Source: CAWARU01 sp963805795
Lineage (GTDB): Bacteria > Pseudomonadota > Gammaproteobacteria > UBA6186 > Azoamicaceae
Length of the DNA stretch: 64,000 nucleotides
NCBI GenBank assembly: GCA_963805795.1
Contig: CAWDVG010000004.1
Location: 372,001-436,000 of the forward strand
Reading direction: 5' to 3'
Below are positions 26,960 to 35,954 of this stretch, one piece after another. The translations under genes and the position numbers were made by a program. Below the pieces are notes generated by a model that saw only the letters and a program-made list of their open reading frames with translations, ran no database searches and was not told where the DNA came from. Position 1 is the first letter of the stretch. Each line of letters opens with the position of its first letter.

Positions 26960-29440
26960 CTAAAATTGCTCACCCCGCCACCTATACCCTGGAATAGATT
27001 TCTCCAAGGTTCGCCCCATATCGCGATGCCCAACGCTAGAGAAACCTTTGAATACAAATTGAAAGTATATCCCCGAATTATATTGTCTATACCCCGCATT
27101 GGGTAGCATAAACATAACCCAGGAAACCCGAAATGCAGTACAACAACCTTGATGCTCAAGTCCCAATAATGCTTCGTTACTAAATTTATTTTGAATATCA
27201 TAATTCCATTGCCCCAACACACGCAATTCATTTGTGATTTCAAAGGCGGTAGAAGCCGAAATTTGTTTTAAATTTTGTGGTAATACATTTTGCGGATAAT
27301 TGATAACAGGATTCCGTCTTAAATATTGATACCCCAAATTAAAAACCGATAACTCACTCGGACGATATTGCATCCAAAATGCAGTCTTTTCAATATCCTT
27401 TCGATAGACATTCCATTCTAAATAAGCAATGGCAAACCATGCTTCATAACATTTTAAACGAGCCAAGCCAACTAACGGCGAAAGATACCTGTGTCGATTG
27501 GGTAATTCTTGATCAAAAACTCGGGGATTTAAAAACGAATTTAGAAGGGTTACCCTTGGCGGTTTAAAGTAATAAATTTGCCCTGCCGTCAAGCTTAATT
27601 GCTCTGCTCCTCTTGCGGATTCTAAAAAACGAGTCGTTGCGGAAAGCGTTATTTGATTCGCATCCCCTAAGCGATCATAGCCATTAAAACGATTGTCTCG
27701 ATAGAGTAAATTATAATCAAAACCTGGATAAGAACTATCAAAATTTGGGAAAGTGTTTTGATTTTGATACGGAACATATAAGTAATAGGCCCGGGGTTCT
27801 AAGGTTTGAATATAGGGGCATTGATTAATATTGACATTTCGTTCAAAAATTAAACCACTATCCATATCCACTATCGGTAAAATACGCTTGGGATTTTTAG
27901 TGTGTTGATTGCGGCGATCGGCAGGACTTAAAGACAGTGAATAGGTTAACATATCTAATTGCACTCTGGGCTTAAAAAATCCCCAAGGTCGCACATAAGA
28001 ATAACCCAAACCCGGCCGAACAAAATAACGACCACCGCTCGTGAGAGGCTCTGCATTAAATGCACTTAATCTATGCTTGTAATTGCATACTTCACCTATT
28101 GCAGTCCATTGCAAACCACAGGGTAAATCATCATATTCGTTTGAAAATGCTATCTGAGGGAGACGTTGGTAAACTTCCCTGTTAAGCGGGCCGAAATAAG
28201 GATGTAGCGTTTGATAGGATTGAACACGGCTAAGCACCTTCCAATATTCATCTTGATAATTGATTTGCGCTTGTTGCAAGAGTTGAGTGTTGCCAGCCGC
28301 AAATAAATTGGTTCCCAAGTCCATAAAATAATTATCATCACCCACAATATTGTAATTCACATTGCCAGACCAATTTCGATTGAATTGCGAATTATGTTTG
28401 GCGGCAAATGCTTTTCTGGTATTATTGCCGCGCTGTAAGGCTCTAGTACGAGGATCATTTGCTGGATAAGCAGGAAATAACATCGCATTTCTTCTAAACA
28501 ATCGATAAGCCTCATCATTAGGGAGCAATCCTGCTTGTAGTTCTCCTTCCCCAAATGGAAATAAATAACGAAATTGTCCCTGCAAATCGACACCTCGTTT
28601 AGTTAATATGCGTGGCGTAAAAGTGGCATCATAGTTAGGGGCAATATTCCAATAATAAGGGGTTGCAATTTCAAGCCCAGATGTTCTGGTTTGGCCAAAA
28701 GCTGGAAACAAAAACCCGCTTTCTCTTCTATGATCAATTGGAAAAGTAAGGCTGGGTGCATAAAAAATTGGGAGGCCACCAATATACATTCTGGCATGTT
28801 TGGCCACTCCTTTTCCGGTAATGCGATTGAGATTCACTAATTTTGCCCTAAGCTCCCAATTATTTTGATAAGGTTTACAGGTAGTGTAGGTTGCGTCTTG
28901 TAGGAATAAACGGGTGTTGCTAAAAGCTGTGATAGATTTTGCAGTGCCCCGTGCATGACGTGAATAAATTCGGTATTGAGCATTATTCATTGTTTTTACA
29001 TCAGTTGGCACAGAAATCAAAGCATCCGTACCCTCTAGTCGCAGACCAGGCTCTAGGATACGCACACAGCCTTTGGCTGTAATGGTGTCTAGCTTATTGG
29101 TTTTGGGATCTCGACAAACAGTAGCTGAATCCGCCTTCACTTGTCGATTTCCCTGAATCAGATGAATATTGCCGCGTAAGTTCGAAGCGCCTTCCTGATT
29201 AAATTCCGCATGAGCAGCCGTCACAGTGATGGGTTGTTTTTTTAAAAATTCCTCTGAAGCGCCCGGGAATGGGGGAGATTCTTCGCAGTAATAACCTCCA
29301 CAAAGATTGTTAGGATCACAACTTATAATCCAATCATCAAAGCAAGGATCCCTTTTTTGGGACGATTCTAATCCCAAGACGGGTGTCCAGAAGATAAAAG
29401 TCGTGACAACAAACAAAATTCCATTCAGAATATATTTCAC
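26960..29440 (-). CDS. lptD: LPS-assembly outer-membrane protein LptD
   Basis: Forms with LptE the translocon that places lipopolysaccharide in the outer leaflet. A signal peptide of about 22 residues is followed by a Cys-rich stretch (residues about 33-55). The OstA/LptA-like periplasmic jellyroll comes next (ITVTAAHAEFNQEGASNLRG, then VKADSATVCRD). From about residue 200 runs the long beta-barrel with alternating aromatic strands (PIDHRRESGFLFPAFGQTRT is typical). The 826 residues suit the family. Four or more N-terminal Cys are available for the disulfides that need DsbA-type oxidation. It opens the surA-rsmA-apaH run. Confidence 0.96.
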   Translation of the reverse strand: MKYILNGILFVVTTFIFWTPVLGLESSQKRDPCFDDWIISCDPNNLCGGYYCEESPPFPGASEEFLKKQPITVTAAHAEFNQEGASNLRGNIHLIQGNRQVKADSATVCRDPKTNKLDTITAKGCVRILEPGLRLEGTDALISVPTDVKTMNNAQYRIYSRHARGTAKSITAFSNTRLFLQDATYTTCKPYQNNWELRAKLVNLNRITGKGVAKHARMYIGGLPIFYAPSLTFPIDHRRESGFLFPAFGQTRTSGLEIATPYYWNIAPNYDATFTPRILTKRGVDLQGQFRYLFPFGEGELQAGLLPNDEAYRLFRRNAMLFPAYPANDPRTRALQRGNNTRKAFAAKHNSQFNRNWSGNVNYNIVGDDNYFMDLGTNLFAAGNTQLLQQAQINYQDEYWKVLSRVQSYQTLHPYFGPLNREVYQRLPQIAFSNEYDDLPCGLQWTAIGEVCNYKHRLSAFNAEPLTSGGRYFVRPGLGYSYVRPWGFFKPRVQLDMLTYSLSLSPADRRNQHTKNPKRILPIVDMDSGLIFERNVNINQCPYIQTLEPRAYYLYVPYQNQNTFPNFDSSYPGFDYNLLYRDNRFNGYDRLGDANQITLSATTRFLESARGAEQLSLTAGQIYYFKPPRVTLLNSFLNPRVFDQELPNRHRYLSPLVGLARLKCYEAWFAIAYLEWNVYRKDIEKTAFWMQYRPSELSVFNLGYQYLRRNPVINYPQNVLPQNLKQISASTAFEITNELRVLGQWNYDIQNKFSNEALLGLEHQGCCTAFRVSWVMFMLPNAGYRQYNSGIYFQFVFKGFSSVGHRDMGRTLEKSIPGYRWRGEQF

Positions 29441-29504
29441 AGGCTAAACATCGCATAATTTGGATTTGACTGCAAATTAACCTTAAATTGGAATTCTTAC
29501 TAAC

Positions 29505-30542
29505 ATGTGTCGCGAGCAAGCATTAGATCATTGGTTAAACCAAACGCTAGAAACCGAAACTGCAGAAAAAGCGGAAAGAGTGGCAAGTGCGGAAAGCATA
29601 GAAAAATTTAAACGTTTGCCTTTGGCCGGGGATGCCAGTTTCCGAAAGTATTATCGAGTTCTATTTGAAAACGCTTCTTATATTTTGATGGATGCCCCCC
29701 CGCCAGAAGTACCTAATATCTTTGTGCAGATAGCTATTTTATTACAAGCACAAGGTGTCAAAGTCCCAACGATTAAAGCTTTTGATGCAGAAAACGGCTT
29801 TTTACTTTTGTCTGATTTTGGCGATAGACTTTATTTAAACGAATTGAATCATCAATCTGCCCCGATTTTATATCAAGATGCCATCCAGGCTTTATTGAAA
29901 ATTCAATCTTGCAAAAGAGAAACAGTCCCTTGTTTTGATAAAGTTTTTATGAAACGGCAACTACATGTTTTTAAAGAGTGGTACCTTGAAAAACATCTCG
30001 GGTTGCAGCTTGATAGCAACGTGGTACAGCTGATGGAAACGCTTTCAGACAAGTTATTTGGAATTATTGCTGAACAACCTACTGTGTTTGTGCATCAAGA
30101 TTATCACTCACGAAATTTGATGATCATAGATAATGAAGGTCCAGGTATTTTAGATTTTCAAGATGCCGTCCAAGGACCCATTACCTATGACTTAGCCTCG
30201 CTGTTTCAAGATGCTTATATTAGTTGGCCGCGATCGCTTATAGAAATTTGGGTGGGGCAATATCAAGAAAAAGCTCTAAATTTAGGGATTTTATCTAAAC
30301 ACATCGATACACAAACCTTATTGCGCTGGATGGATTTAACGGGTTTGCAACGTCACCTAAAAAATCTAGGTGTTTTTGCCCGATTGCATTATCGTGACGG
30401 AAAAAAACAGTATCTCAATGACATACCAAAGCTACAAGGTTACATTCAAGAAACCTATGAACGCTATGGTGAATTGCAACCCTATCATGCTCTTTTTGAA
30501 ATGATTATGCCGGAAAAGGAGCCGCAAAAATGCGCGCCATAA
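29505..30542 (+). CDS. amgK: N-acetylmuramate/N-acetylglucosamine kinase (AmgK-type phosphotransferase)
   Basis: An aminoglycoside-phosphotransferase-fold sugar kinase. In Pseudomonas-type cell-wall recycling, AmgK phosphorylates MurNAc at the anomeric position. Motifs seen: LAGDASFRKYYRV near residue 40, LMDAPPPE, FLLLSDFGD, the catalytic loop VHQDYHSRNLM and the metal site GILDFQDAVQGP. It overlaps murU by 13 bases, and murU overlaps djlA, giving an amgK-murU-djlA operon divergent from lptD as in Pseudomonas. It makes UDP-MurNAc without de novo MurA/MurB. Confidence 0.92.
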   Translation: MCREQALDHWLNQTLETETAEKAERVASAESIEKFKRLPLAGDASFRKYYRVLFENASYILMDAPPPEVPNIFVQIAILLQAQGVKVPTIKAFDAENGFLLLSDFGDRLYLNELNHQSAPILYQDAIQALLKIQSCKRETVPCFDKVFMKRQLHVFKEWYLEKHLGLQLDSNVVQLMETLSDKLFGIIAEQPTVFVHQDYHSRNLMIIDNEGPGILDFQDAVQGPITYDLASLFQDAYISWPRSLIEIWVGQYQEKALNLGILSKHIDTQTLLRWMDLTGLQRHLKNLGVFARLHYRDGKKQYLNDIPKLQGYIQETYERYGELQPYHALFEMIMPEKEPQKCAP

Positions 30543-31198
30543 TTTTATCTGCGGGACGGGGTAAACGGATGCGCCCATTAAGCGATCATACGCCCAAACC
30601 CTTGCTACCCGTTGCAGGCACTCCTTTAATCGTGTATCACTTGCAAAAATTTGCTCACGTTGGAATCCATGAAATTGTGATTAATTTGGGTCATTTGGGT
30701 GAAAGACTCGAAGCGGCGCTCGGGAATGGATCACGCTTTGGTGTTAACATCCAATATGCTTATGAGGATCCAATATTAGAAACAGGAGGGGGGATTGTCA
30801 ATGTCCTTTCTAAATTAGGACCAGAACCTTTTGTTGCCATCAGTGGAGATATTTTTACCGATTTTCCTTTTGAAAGACTTAAAATAAAACCCGAGCGATT
30901 AGCCCATCTAGTATTAGTCGATAACCCTTCCCATCATCCTCGAGGAGATTATGCCCTTTTAGAAAACAAGTTTGTAACTGAAATCGGTTGTCCCCTGTTT
31001 AATTTTGCAGGCATCGGTGTATATCGACCTGAATTATTTTCAGAAAGCCCGATAGGCGCTTTTAGATTGCCTGAACTCTTTAAAAAGGCATTTATGAATC
31101 AAGAAATAACAGGTGAACATTATTCTGGAGTTTGGTATAATATTGGCACACCAGAACAATTAGCTGAACTTAACAATAAATGCGGATCATTAAAATGA
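30530..31198 (+). CDS. murU: N-acetylmuramate alpha-1-phosphate uridylyltransferase
   Basis: Nucleotidyltransferase that converts MurNAc-1-phosphate and UTP to UDP-MurNAc in peptidoglycan recycling. The N-terminal signature AIILSAGRGKRMRPLSDHTP continues with KPLLPVAGTPLI. AISGDIFTDF carries the metal-binding Asp, and the C-terminal FNFAGIGVYRP and WYNIGTPEQL complete the fold. At 222 residues it matches MurU and lacks the long C-terminal domain of GlmU. The partner kinase gene lies directly upstream. Confidence 0.93.
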   Translation: MRAIILSAGRGKRMRPLSDHTPKPLLPVAGTPLIVYHLQKFAHVGIHEIVINLGHLGERLEAALGNGSRFGVNIQYAYEDPILETGGGIVNVLSKLGPEPFVAISGDIFTDFPFERLKIKPERLAHLVLVDNPSHHPRGDYALLENKFVTEIGCPLFNFAGIGVYRPELFSESPIGAFRLPELFKKAFMNQEITGEHYSGVWYNIGTPEQLAELNNKCGSLK

Positions 31199-32115
31199 CA
31201 ATTTTTGGAAAAATTATCGGTGCATTATTTGGTTATATGGTATTGGGTCGTCTCGGTGCCATTCTTGGCTTTCTTGTGGGACATCTATTCGATAAAGGCA
31301 TCAAATTTCATTTATATGAAGCTCCCCGCAGGCATACGGCGGAAGTCCAGCAAGCCTTTTTTCAAGCCACTTTTTCTGTTATGGGGCATCTAGCAAAAGC
31401 AGATGGAAATGTCAGTGTCTATGAAATAAAAGTAGCCGAAAATATTATGGCACGTTTAGAGTTAAACGAGGAATTACGTCAAGAGGCCATTCGTCTTTTT
31501 AATGAAGGTAAAAAGTCCGATTTTGATTTAAATAGTATGTTAGATCTACTCTATCGAGAATGCGGCAATGATCGCGATTTGCTCCGATTTTTTATCGAAA
31601 TACAATTAGAAGCTGCATTAGCAGATGGAGAACTCCATCCTTCAGAACAACAATTATTATTATACATCTGCAACAAGTTACATATCTCTGCTCATGAATT
31701 TCAACAGCTCTGGTCTAGACAATGGGCAAGCCAAGCTTTCCATCAATGGTCTAGTCAATTTGAAGGAGGCAGTGGCTTTGGACAGAGTGGCTGGTCACGA
31801 TCATCGCAATCACACACATATTCGAATTCAAGAGCTCGATCGCATGGGGATTATCAAAGAGGCTATCAGCAGGGTTATGCCGGGCGACGCTCTAATGGAC
31901 AGTCACTTGAAGATGCTTACGGCGTACTCGGCGTTCCTGCCAATTCAGCCCCTGCAGACATTAAAAAAGCTTACCGAAGATTAATGAACCAACATCATCC
32001 TGATAAATTAGCATCTAAAGGTTTGCCAGAACACATGACAAAACTAGCCAAGGAAAAAACTCAGCAAATTCGCGCTGCTTATGATTTGATTCGCGAGGCC
32101 AAAGGCTTTAGGTAG
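31195..32115 (+). CDS. djlA: Co-chaperone DjlA
   Basis: Membrane-anchored DnaJ-like co-chaperone of DnaK. The N-terminal segment FGKIIGALFGYMVLGRLG onward is a glycine-patterned membrane helix. A TerB-like acidic helical domain follows (VMGHLAKADGNVSVYEIKVA; second copy EAALADGELHPSEQQLLL). A Gly/Ser/Arg/Gln-rich linker spans about residues 185-235. The C-terminal J domain (YGVLGVPANSAPADIKKAYR) has HPD in NQHHPDKL. The start at 31195 is preferred because its ATGA overlaps the murU stop; a start at 31180 would add five residues. Confidence 0.95.
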   Translation: MTIFGKIIGALFGYMVLGRLGAILGFLVGHLFDKGIKFHLYEAPRRHTAEVQQAFFQATFSVMGHLAKADGNVSVYEIKVAENIMARLELNEELRQEAIRLFNEGKKSDFDLNSMLDLLYRECGNDRDLLRFFIEIQLEAALADGELHPSEQQLLLYICNKLHISAHEFQQLWSRQWASQAFHQWSSQFEGGSGFGQSGWSRSSQSHTYSNSRARSHGDYQRGYQQGYAGRRSNGQSLEDAYGVLGVPANSAPADIKKAYRRLMNQHHPDKLASKGLPEHMTKLAKEKTQQIRAAYDLIREAKGFR

Positions 32116-32209
32116 TCTGATCAAGCATTCAGTTTAATTCTCTCAAGTTATACTCCTCAAAAACCTTTCATTCTACTTCTTTCTCAATACAGTTACTAAT
32201 CCCCAATAC

Positions 32210-32566
32210 TTACGCAATTTTTTGCAAATGTTGGTCACCTAATATCAACTCAATTTTATTTGCAAAGCAGTTTTTCAATTCATTTTCGGTTTCATGAATT
32301 TTAATACAGCCCATTCTTTCGAGGCAATTGAGCGCACACATGGATTTATGTAGCGGACGATTCAGGCCCTTAGCTAAGACCTGATGAGTGATTTCAATAC
32401 AATTGTTAGTATGCGGGTGTAATGCTGAAAAATCGCATAAAATTTTATAAGCAGAAAGAGCTGTTGGGCAGGCCTCTTCCCAATCCGTTTTTAATGTGAG
32501 TGGAATATGTTTTTCTGATAATTTATGATTGGCAATCCCTTGAACCTCTAGGTTTGATCCCTGCAT
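32210..32566 (-). CDS. Small hypothetical protein, winged-helix-like, downstream of HEXXH gene
   Basis: Not recognised. The 118-residue form from the ATG at 32566 is chosen because GGGAGAG lies just upstream; a longer frame to 32659 lacks a site. Residues about 40-100 (WEEACPTALSAYKILCDFSA, then VLAKGLNRPLHKSMCALNCL and ERMGCIKIHE) have the pattern of a winged helix with a Lys-Ile-His wing. It follows the HEXXH gene on the same strand after 229 bases. A winged-helix-like protein here could act as a RiPP recognition element, but nothing in the sequence proves it. Confidence 0.55.
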   Translation of the reverse strand: MQGSNLEVQGIANHKLSEKHIPLTLKTDWEEACPTALSAYKILCDFSALHPHTNNCIEITHQVLAKGLNRPLHKSMCALNCLERMGCIKIHETENELKNCFANKIELILGDQHLQKIA

Positions 32567-32795
32567 GTTACTCTCCCTATAAAACAATGCTTGCCTAGTA
32601 TTACGTGCGCTGGCCAATATTGTGAAAATGGCGAGAACTGATTCCTTTAGCTCTAGCATTCATTCTGAAATCTAGAGACCCTATGACTTTAATCTTTTGG
32701 TTTTAGTCTTGTCAATATAAATTTCCATTTTTGATTAAAAAAAAATTAAATTTCCTATTTAATATGGCTTAAAAATTATTTAGAACGATAAATTA

Positions 32796-33914
32796 TTAAA
32801 CAAGGTTTAGAGTTTGTCTCTCGCTGATCTGGGTCATTTGATCAAATTCCCTCTCTGTTGCCCTTATCAACTGATCACCTAATTCTGTCAATCTTCCAAA
32901 CTTCAGGACGGTTTCTAAGCTCTCTGCCACTATTTGGGAGTATTTTGTATTCAATGCCGCGATTTCTTTTTTTTCTTGTAAATCTAAGTTATTTTCTGAA
33001 GCTGACCTATTAGTATATTTTTCATCTGATGTACTTAAAAATGATAAAAACTTTAGTACCCGAAATAAAACAAAGGCGGCATGATAGACACCTATCATAG
33101 GTCGTTCCCTGCCTTTGATAGGAGAAAAGTACCTTTCTTGATAATCATTTACGACCAGAGGATCATCTATCGATAAACAATACAGATAATAATGAGCTGC
33201 TTCATGAATCAATAAATCCATCATATTAATAACCGATTGCTTGGCATTGGTTTCATTGATATAAACCATGCCAAATAGATCAAAACTGGATCCGGCTTTT
33301 AGGTGATCGGATTTCAAAATCATAATCTCACTGATAAATTCTAACATTTCTTGATAGTAGGCTTCATGTGTGACCGCAATTCTTTTTAAAGCTTCTGTTA
33401 CTAACATTTGTATTTTCAACGCAGATGCTTCATCGGGGCTATAGATATCTGCCTGCATTGGTAAATCAAATAAAATATATTTTTTTTGCAGACCACACCT
33501 GGTTTTATGAAGTTTATCCTCTCTAAAGTTCAAAAAAACTAAGTTCGGATTAGAATTCTCGAAATCTCGATTTTCTATAGAATTTTCATACTTTTTATAT
33601 TTTACAAAACTTTGAGGACTTTCTGAACTTTTAATTATAACATCGATGTAGGATGCGATAGCAGCCACATTTCCTGCTGTTCCCGCCATGGATTCCTGTG
33701 CTAATCGTGAATTCAGAGAATAAAAAATACTGGGTATTTTTTGTTGGCTTTGAAGATGCAATAGGGATGATTTCCATACAACATAATAATCACCAAGTTC
33801 TTCTTTATTTGTTTCAATGAGATATTCTAAACTCTCTTTGAGTTTATTTTTTAAATTATTATGCAGAAATTCTGCCCTTTTCCAATTAGGCAAAGGGCAG
33901 AACAAAGGCCGCAT
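32796..33914 (-). CDS. HEXXH-motif putative peptide-modification protein
   Basis: Matches the HEXXH motif domain family (TIGR04267 type) found in ribosomal-peptide maturation clusters. HEAAH lies at residues 237-241 in LLIHEAAHYYLYCL. It is followed by the family-typical DDPLVVNDYQERYFSPIKGR, then ERPMIGVYHAAFV, where His278 is a candidate third metal ligand. The N-terminal 200 residues are helical. As I recall, some members are iron/2-oxoglutarate-dependent peptide hydroxylases rather than proteases. The gene starts 18 bases after the stop of a 57-residue peptide gene, with GAGG seven bases before its ATG. There is no signal peptide. Confidence 0.78.
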   Translation of the reverse strand: MRPLFCPLPNWKRAEFLHNNLKNKLKESLEYLIETNKEELGDYYVVWKSSLLHLQSQQKIPSIFYSLNSRLAQESMAGTAGNVAAIASYIDVIIKSSESPQSFVKYKKYENSIENRDFENSNPNLVFLNFREDKLHKTRCGLQKKYILFDLPMQADIYSPDEASALKIQMLVTEALKRIAVTHEAYYQEMLEFISEIMILKSDHLKAGSSFDLFGMVYINETNAKQSVINMMDLLIHEAAHYYLYCLSIDDPLVVNDYQERYFSPIKGRERPMIGVYHAAFVLFRVLKFLSFLSTSDEKYTNRSASENNLDLQEKKEIAALNTKYSQIVAESLETVLKFGRLTELGDQLIRATEREFDQMTQISERQTLNLV

Positions 33915-33932
33915 ATAAAAACCTCATCTAGA

Positions 33933-34106
33933 CTATATAGTCGTAGTGCTTAGCCTATTCTGTAATATTAAAATCTTTTTAACATCTATTTTCACTTGAT
34001 GTTTCTGAGATCCCTTTGTAACTCCATCATCCGCCACTTCCAGTTGTGGAACTAAAAATGGAGCTTTCTTTCTTGCTGCCAGGCTGTTCATATCAATGAT
34101 GTTCAT
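33933..34106 (-). CDS. 57-aa peptide, candidate RiPP precursor
   Basis: A short frame on the minus strand with an excellent AAAGGAG site before its ATG at 34106 and a TAG at 33933-33935. It lies 12 bases after the LysR stop and 18 bases before the HEXXH gene. The peptide opens MNIIDMNSLAARKKAPFLVP, has an acidic middle (LEVADDG, residues 22-28), a basic stretch (residues 31-44, with His36) and ends NRLSTTTI. It has no Cys and no signal peptide. Precursor status is inferred from size, position and the neighbouring modification-type gene; the core residues cannot be named. Confidence 0.65.
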   Translation of the reverse strand: MNIIDMNSLAARKKAPFLVPQLEVADDGVTKGSQKHQVKIDVKKILILQNRLSTTTI

Positions 34107-34118
34107 AATGACTCTCCT

Positions 34119-35009
34119 TTATTCCATCATCTCGTCTTTTAAAAATCCCTCGATTATCGACACTTTCTTCAAATGTAACTTTTGAATGGTAGTAGCAAAA
34201 TATACCGGTACCGAGACCCCTTCATCGGGCAATACCTTTACGAGAGAAGTCGACCCAATATACGGAAATTCTTCTGAAATAGCAAGTATTCCTACTCCTT
34301 GAGTGGCGGCTTCGAATAATGCGATGGCAGAATTGATTACAAGCACTGGTACCCGGGGTGGTTTATTTTTGCTGCCCAAGGTAAGATGCCAATCCACATT
34401 TCCTCTATGGCCTGCTTCATTATGATAAAAACTGATGAGTCTATGTTGATCTAGGTCTGCTGCTTTTTTTGGAATACCGAATTTTTCAAGATACTCACGA
34501 GAGGCATATAACTTTATGTTAAAGCTAAATAATTTTTTATGTATAACATTCGGATGGAGATCTATTTTGGGTAAAATAGCAATATCTGCAAAATGATGGG
34601 TCAGATCAATTTTTTCATCTGTAGTGATAATGCGGAGCTTATAATTTGGATGCAACTCTAAAAAATTTTTCAATTTTCTAACTAACCATAAATTCGTAAC
34701 ACCCGTCGTGGTTACAATTCTAATGGTTTCGTCCTCTTCTTGATTGTCTGGATTAGATATTTCTTCTAATTGTTTAATTTGTTCAACAATAATCTGAGCA
34801 GATTTTAGGTATTTTTCACCTGCCTCGGTTAGAATCAAAGAGCGATGCGATCTCTTAAATAACTTACATTTGAAACTTTCTTCTAATGAAGTAATTTGCT
34901 TACTAATGTAAGGTGGCTTTATACCAAGATGCACAGAAGCTTTTTGGTAGGAACCTTCCATAGCAACATAGTAAAAAGTGGTTAGCTTGTTAAGGTCAAC
35001 TTTTTCCAT
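34119..35009 (-). CDS. LysR-family transcriptional regulator
   Basis: A 296-residue regulator. The N-terminal winged helix-turn-helix spans residues 5-64 (LNKLTTFYYVAMEGSYQKAS, GIKPPYISKQITSLEESFKC, then RSLILTEAGEKYL). The effector-binding domain starts near residue 92 (IRIVTTTGVTNLWLVRKL, FADIAILPK, then AATQGVGILAIS). It overlaps the upstream EamA gene by 28 bases, and the peptide gene begins 12 bases downstream. It therefore sits within the operon rather than facing it, which suggests autoregulation of the peptide cluster. The inducer is unknown. Confidence 0.92.
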   Translation of the reverse strand: MEKVDLNKLTTFYYVAMEGSYQKASVHLGIKPPYISKQITSLEESFKCKLFKRSHRSLILTEAGEKYLKSAQIIVEQIKQLEEISNPDNQEEDETIRIVTTTGVTNLWLVRKLKNFLELHPNYKLRIITTDEKIDLTHHFADIAILPKIDLHPNVIHKKLFSFNIKLYASREYLEKFGIPKKAADLDQHRLISFYHNEAGHRGNVDWHLTLGSKNKPPRVPVLVINSAIALFEAATQGVGILAISEEFPYIGSTSLVKVLPDEGVSVPVYFATTIQKLHLKKVSIIEGFLKDEMME

Positions 35010-35893
35010 AATTTTTGCGGATACCGTGCTAAAAAGCCAAATTTTAAAAGATTTTGATTTAGTAAAATGCCTACTAATATGATGCCAAAAGCTGCCAGCT
35101 GCAATAATGAAAAGCGTTCATCTAACAAGAAATAAGAAACAACGCAAGAAGTGGGCGGCAATAAAAATATAAAGGGGGTTACGATTGAATTCGGATATTT
35201 CCGGAGCAAACGAAACCATAAACATCCGGCTAATAGGGTAGGGCCTAAGGCAGCAAAGACAATTTCGAACATCAAAAATGGTGTAACTGCTCGAAAGGAA
35301 TCTATAAAAGCATCAGTCCCCCCTCGTAAAAACACCATCCCTGCCATGGGGATGACAGCGCAAACCGCTAACCATACATTTGTTGAAAAATCGGAGGCCA
35401 AATGAAACTTTTTGATAAGAGAGATCCCCATGCCCCAGCAAAGCGCTGCTAATAAGATATAAATTAATCCAGCGGTAGAGACATTATTAACAAAAGAGCC
35501 ATTAAAGAGTAACAGAATGCCTATAAAAGCCAATATCATTCCAGTAATCTGATAAACTTTGGGAATTTCCTTCAATAATAGGTAACAAAAGAATACGCCA
35601 AAGAAACTGCAGGTTTGATAAACCACCGAAACTACTCCAGCTCCCATACCGTAATGTAAACCCAGCCCCATAAAAAAGAAGTTCAGCACATACCAAAATA
35701 TAACCACAACGAATAACTTAGTTAATTGTATTTGTGGCTTCTTAATAAAAAATATAAAGGGAACACAACAAACGAAACGCATTAAATTAAAAAATTCTAA
35801 AGGAATATCCGCGCTTGCAAATTTTATAACGATTAAATTCGCCGCCCAGAGCAAAACTGCCAATAGTGCAAATAGGGTATCTATGAATTGCAT
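34982..35893 (-). CDS. EamA/DMT-family membrane transporter
   Basis: A 303-residue inner-membrane protein with ten predicted hydrophobic helices in two EamA halves (for example LFALLAVLLWAANLIVIKFA and GLIYILLAALCWGMGISLIK). The start at 35893 (MQFIDTLF) is chosen because it begins directly at the first helix; a frame to 35971 would overlap ctaE and add a non-typical leader. DMT transporters export or import small molecules and amino acids. Coupling to the LysR and peptide genes makes export of the peptide product or a precursor possible, but this is inference. Confidence 0.9.
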   Translation of the reverse strand: MQFIDTLFALLAVLLWAANLIVIKFASADIPLEFFNLMRFVCCVPFIFFIKKPQIQLTKLFVVVIFWYVLNFFFMGLGLHYGMGAGVVSVVYQTCSFFGVFFCYLLLKEIPKVYQITGMILAFIGILLLFNGSFVNNVSTAGLIYILLAALCWGMGISLIKKFHLASDFSTNVWLAVCAVIPMAGMVFLRGGTDAFIDSFRAVTPFLMFEIVFAALGPTLLAGCLWFRLLRKYPNSIVTPFIFLLPPTSCVVSYFLLDERFSLLQLAAFGIILVGILLNQNLLKFGFLARYPQKLWKKLTLTS

Positions 35894-35954
35894 CGAAAAA
35901 CCAACTCCAATGCCGAAGTCTAAAAGGTATTTAAACTCATTTGCTTCGAGTATA

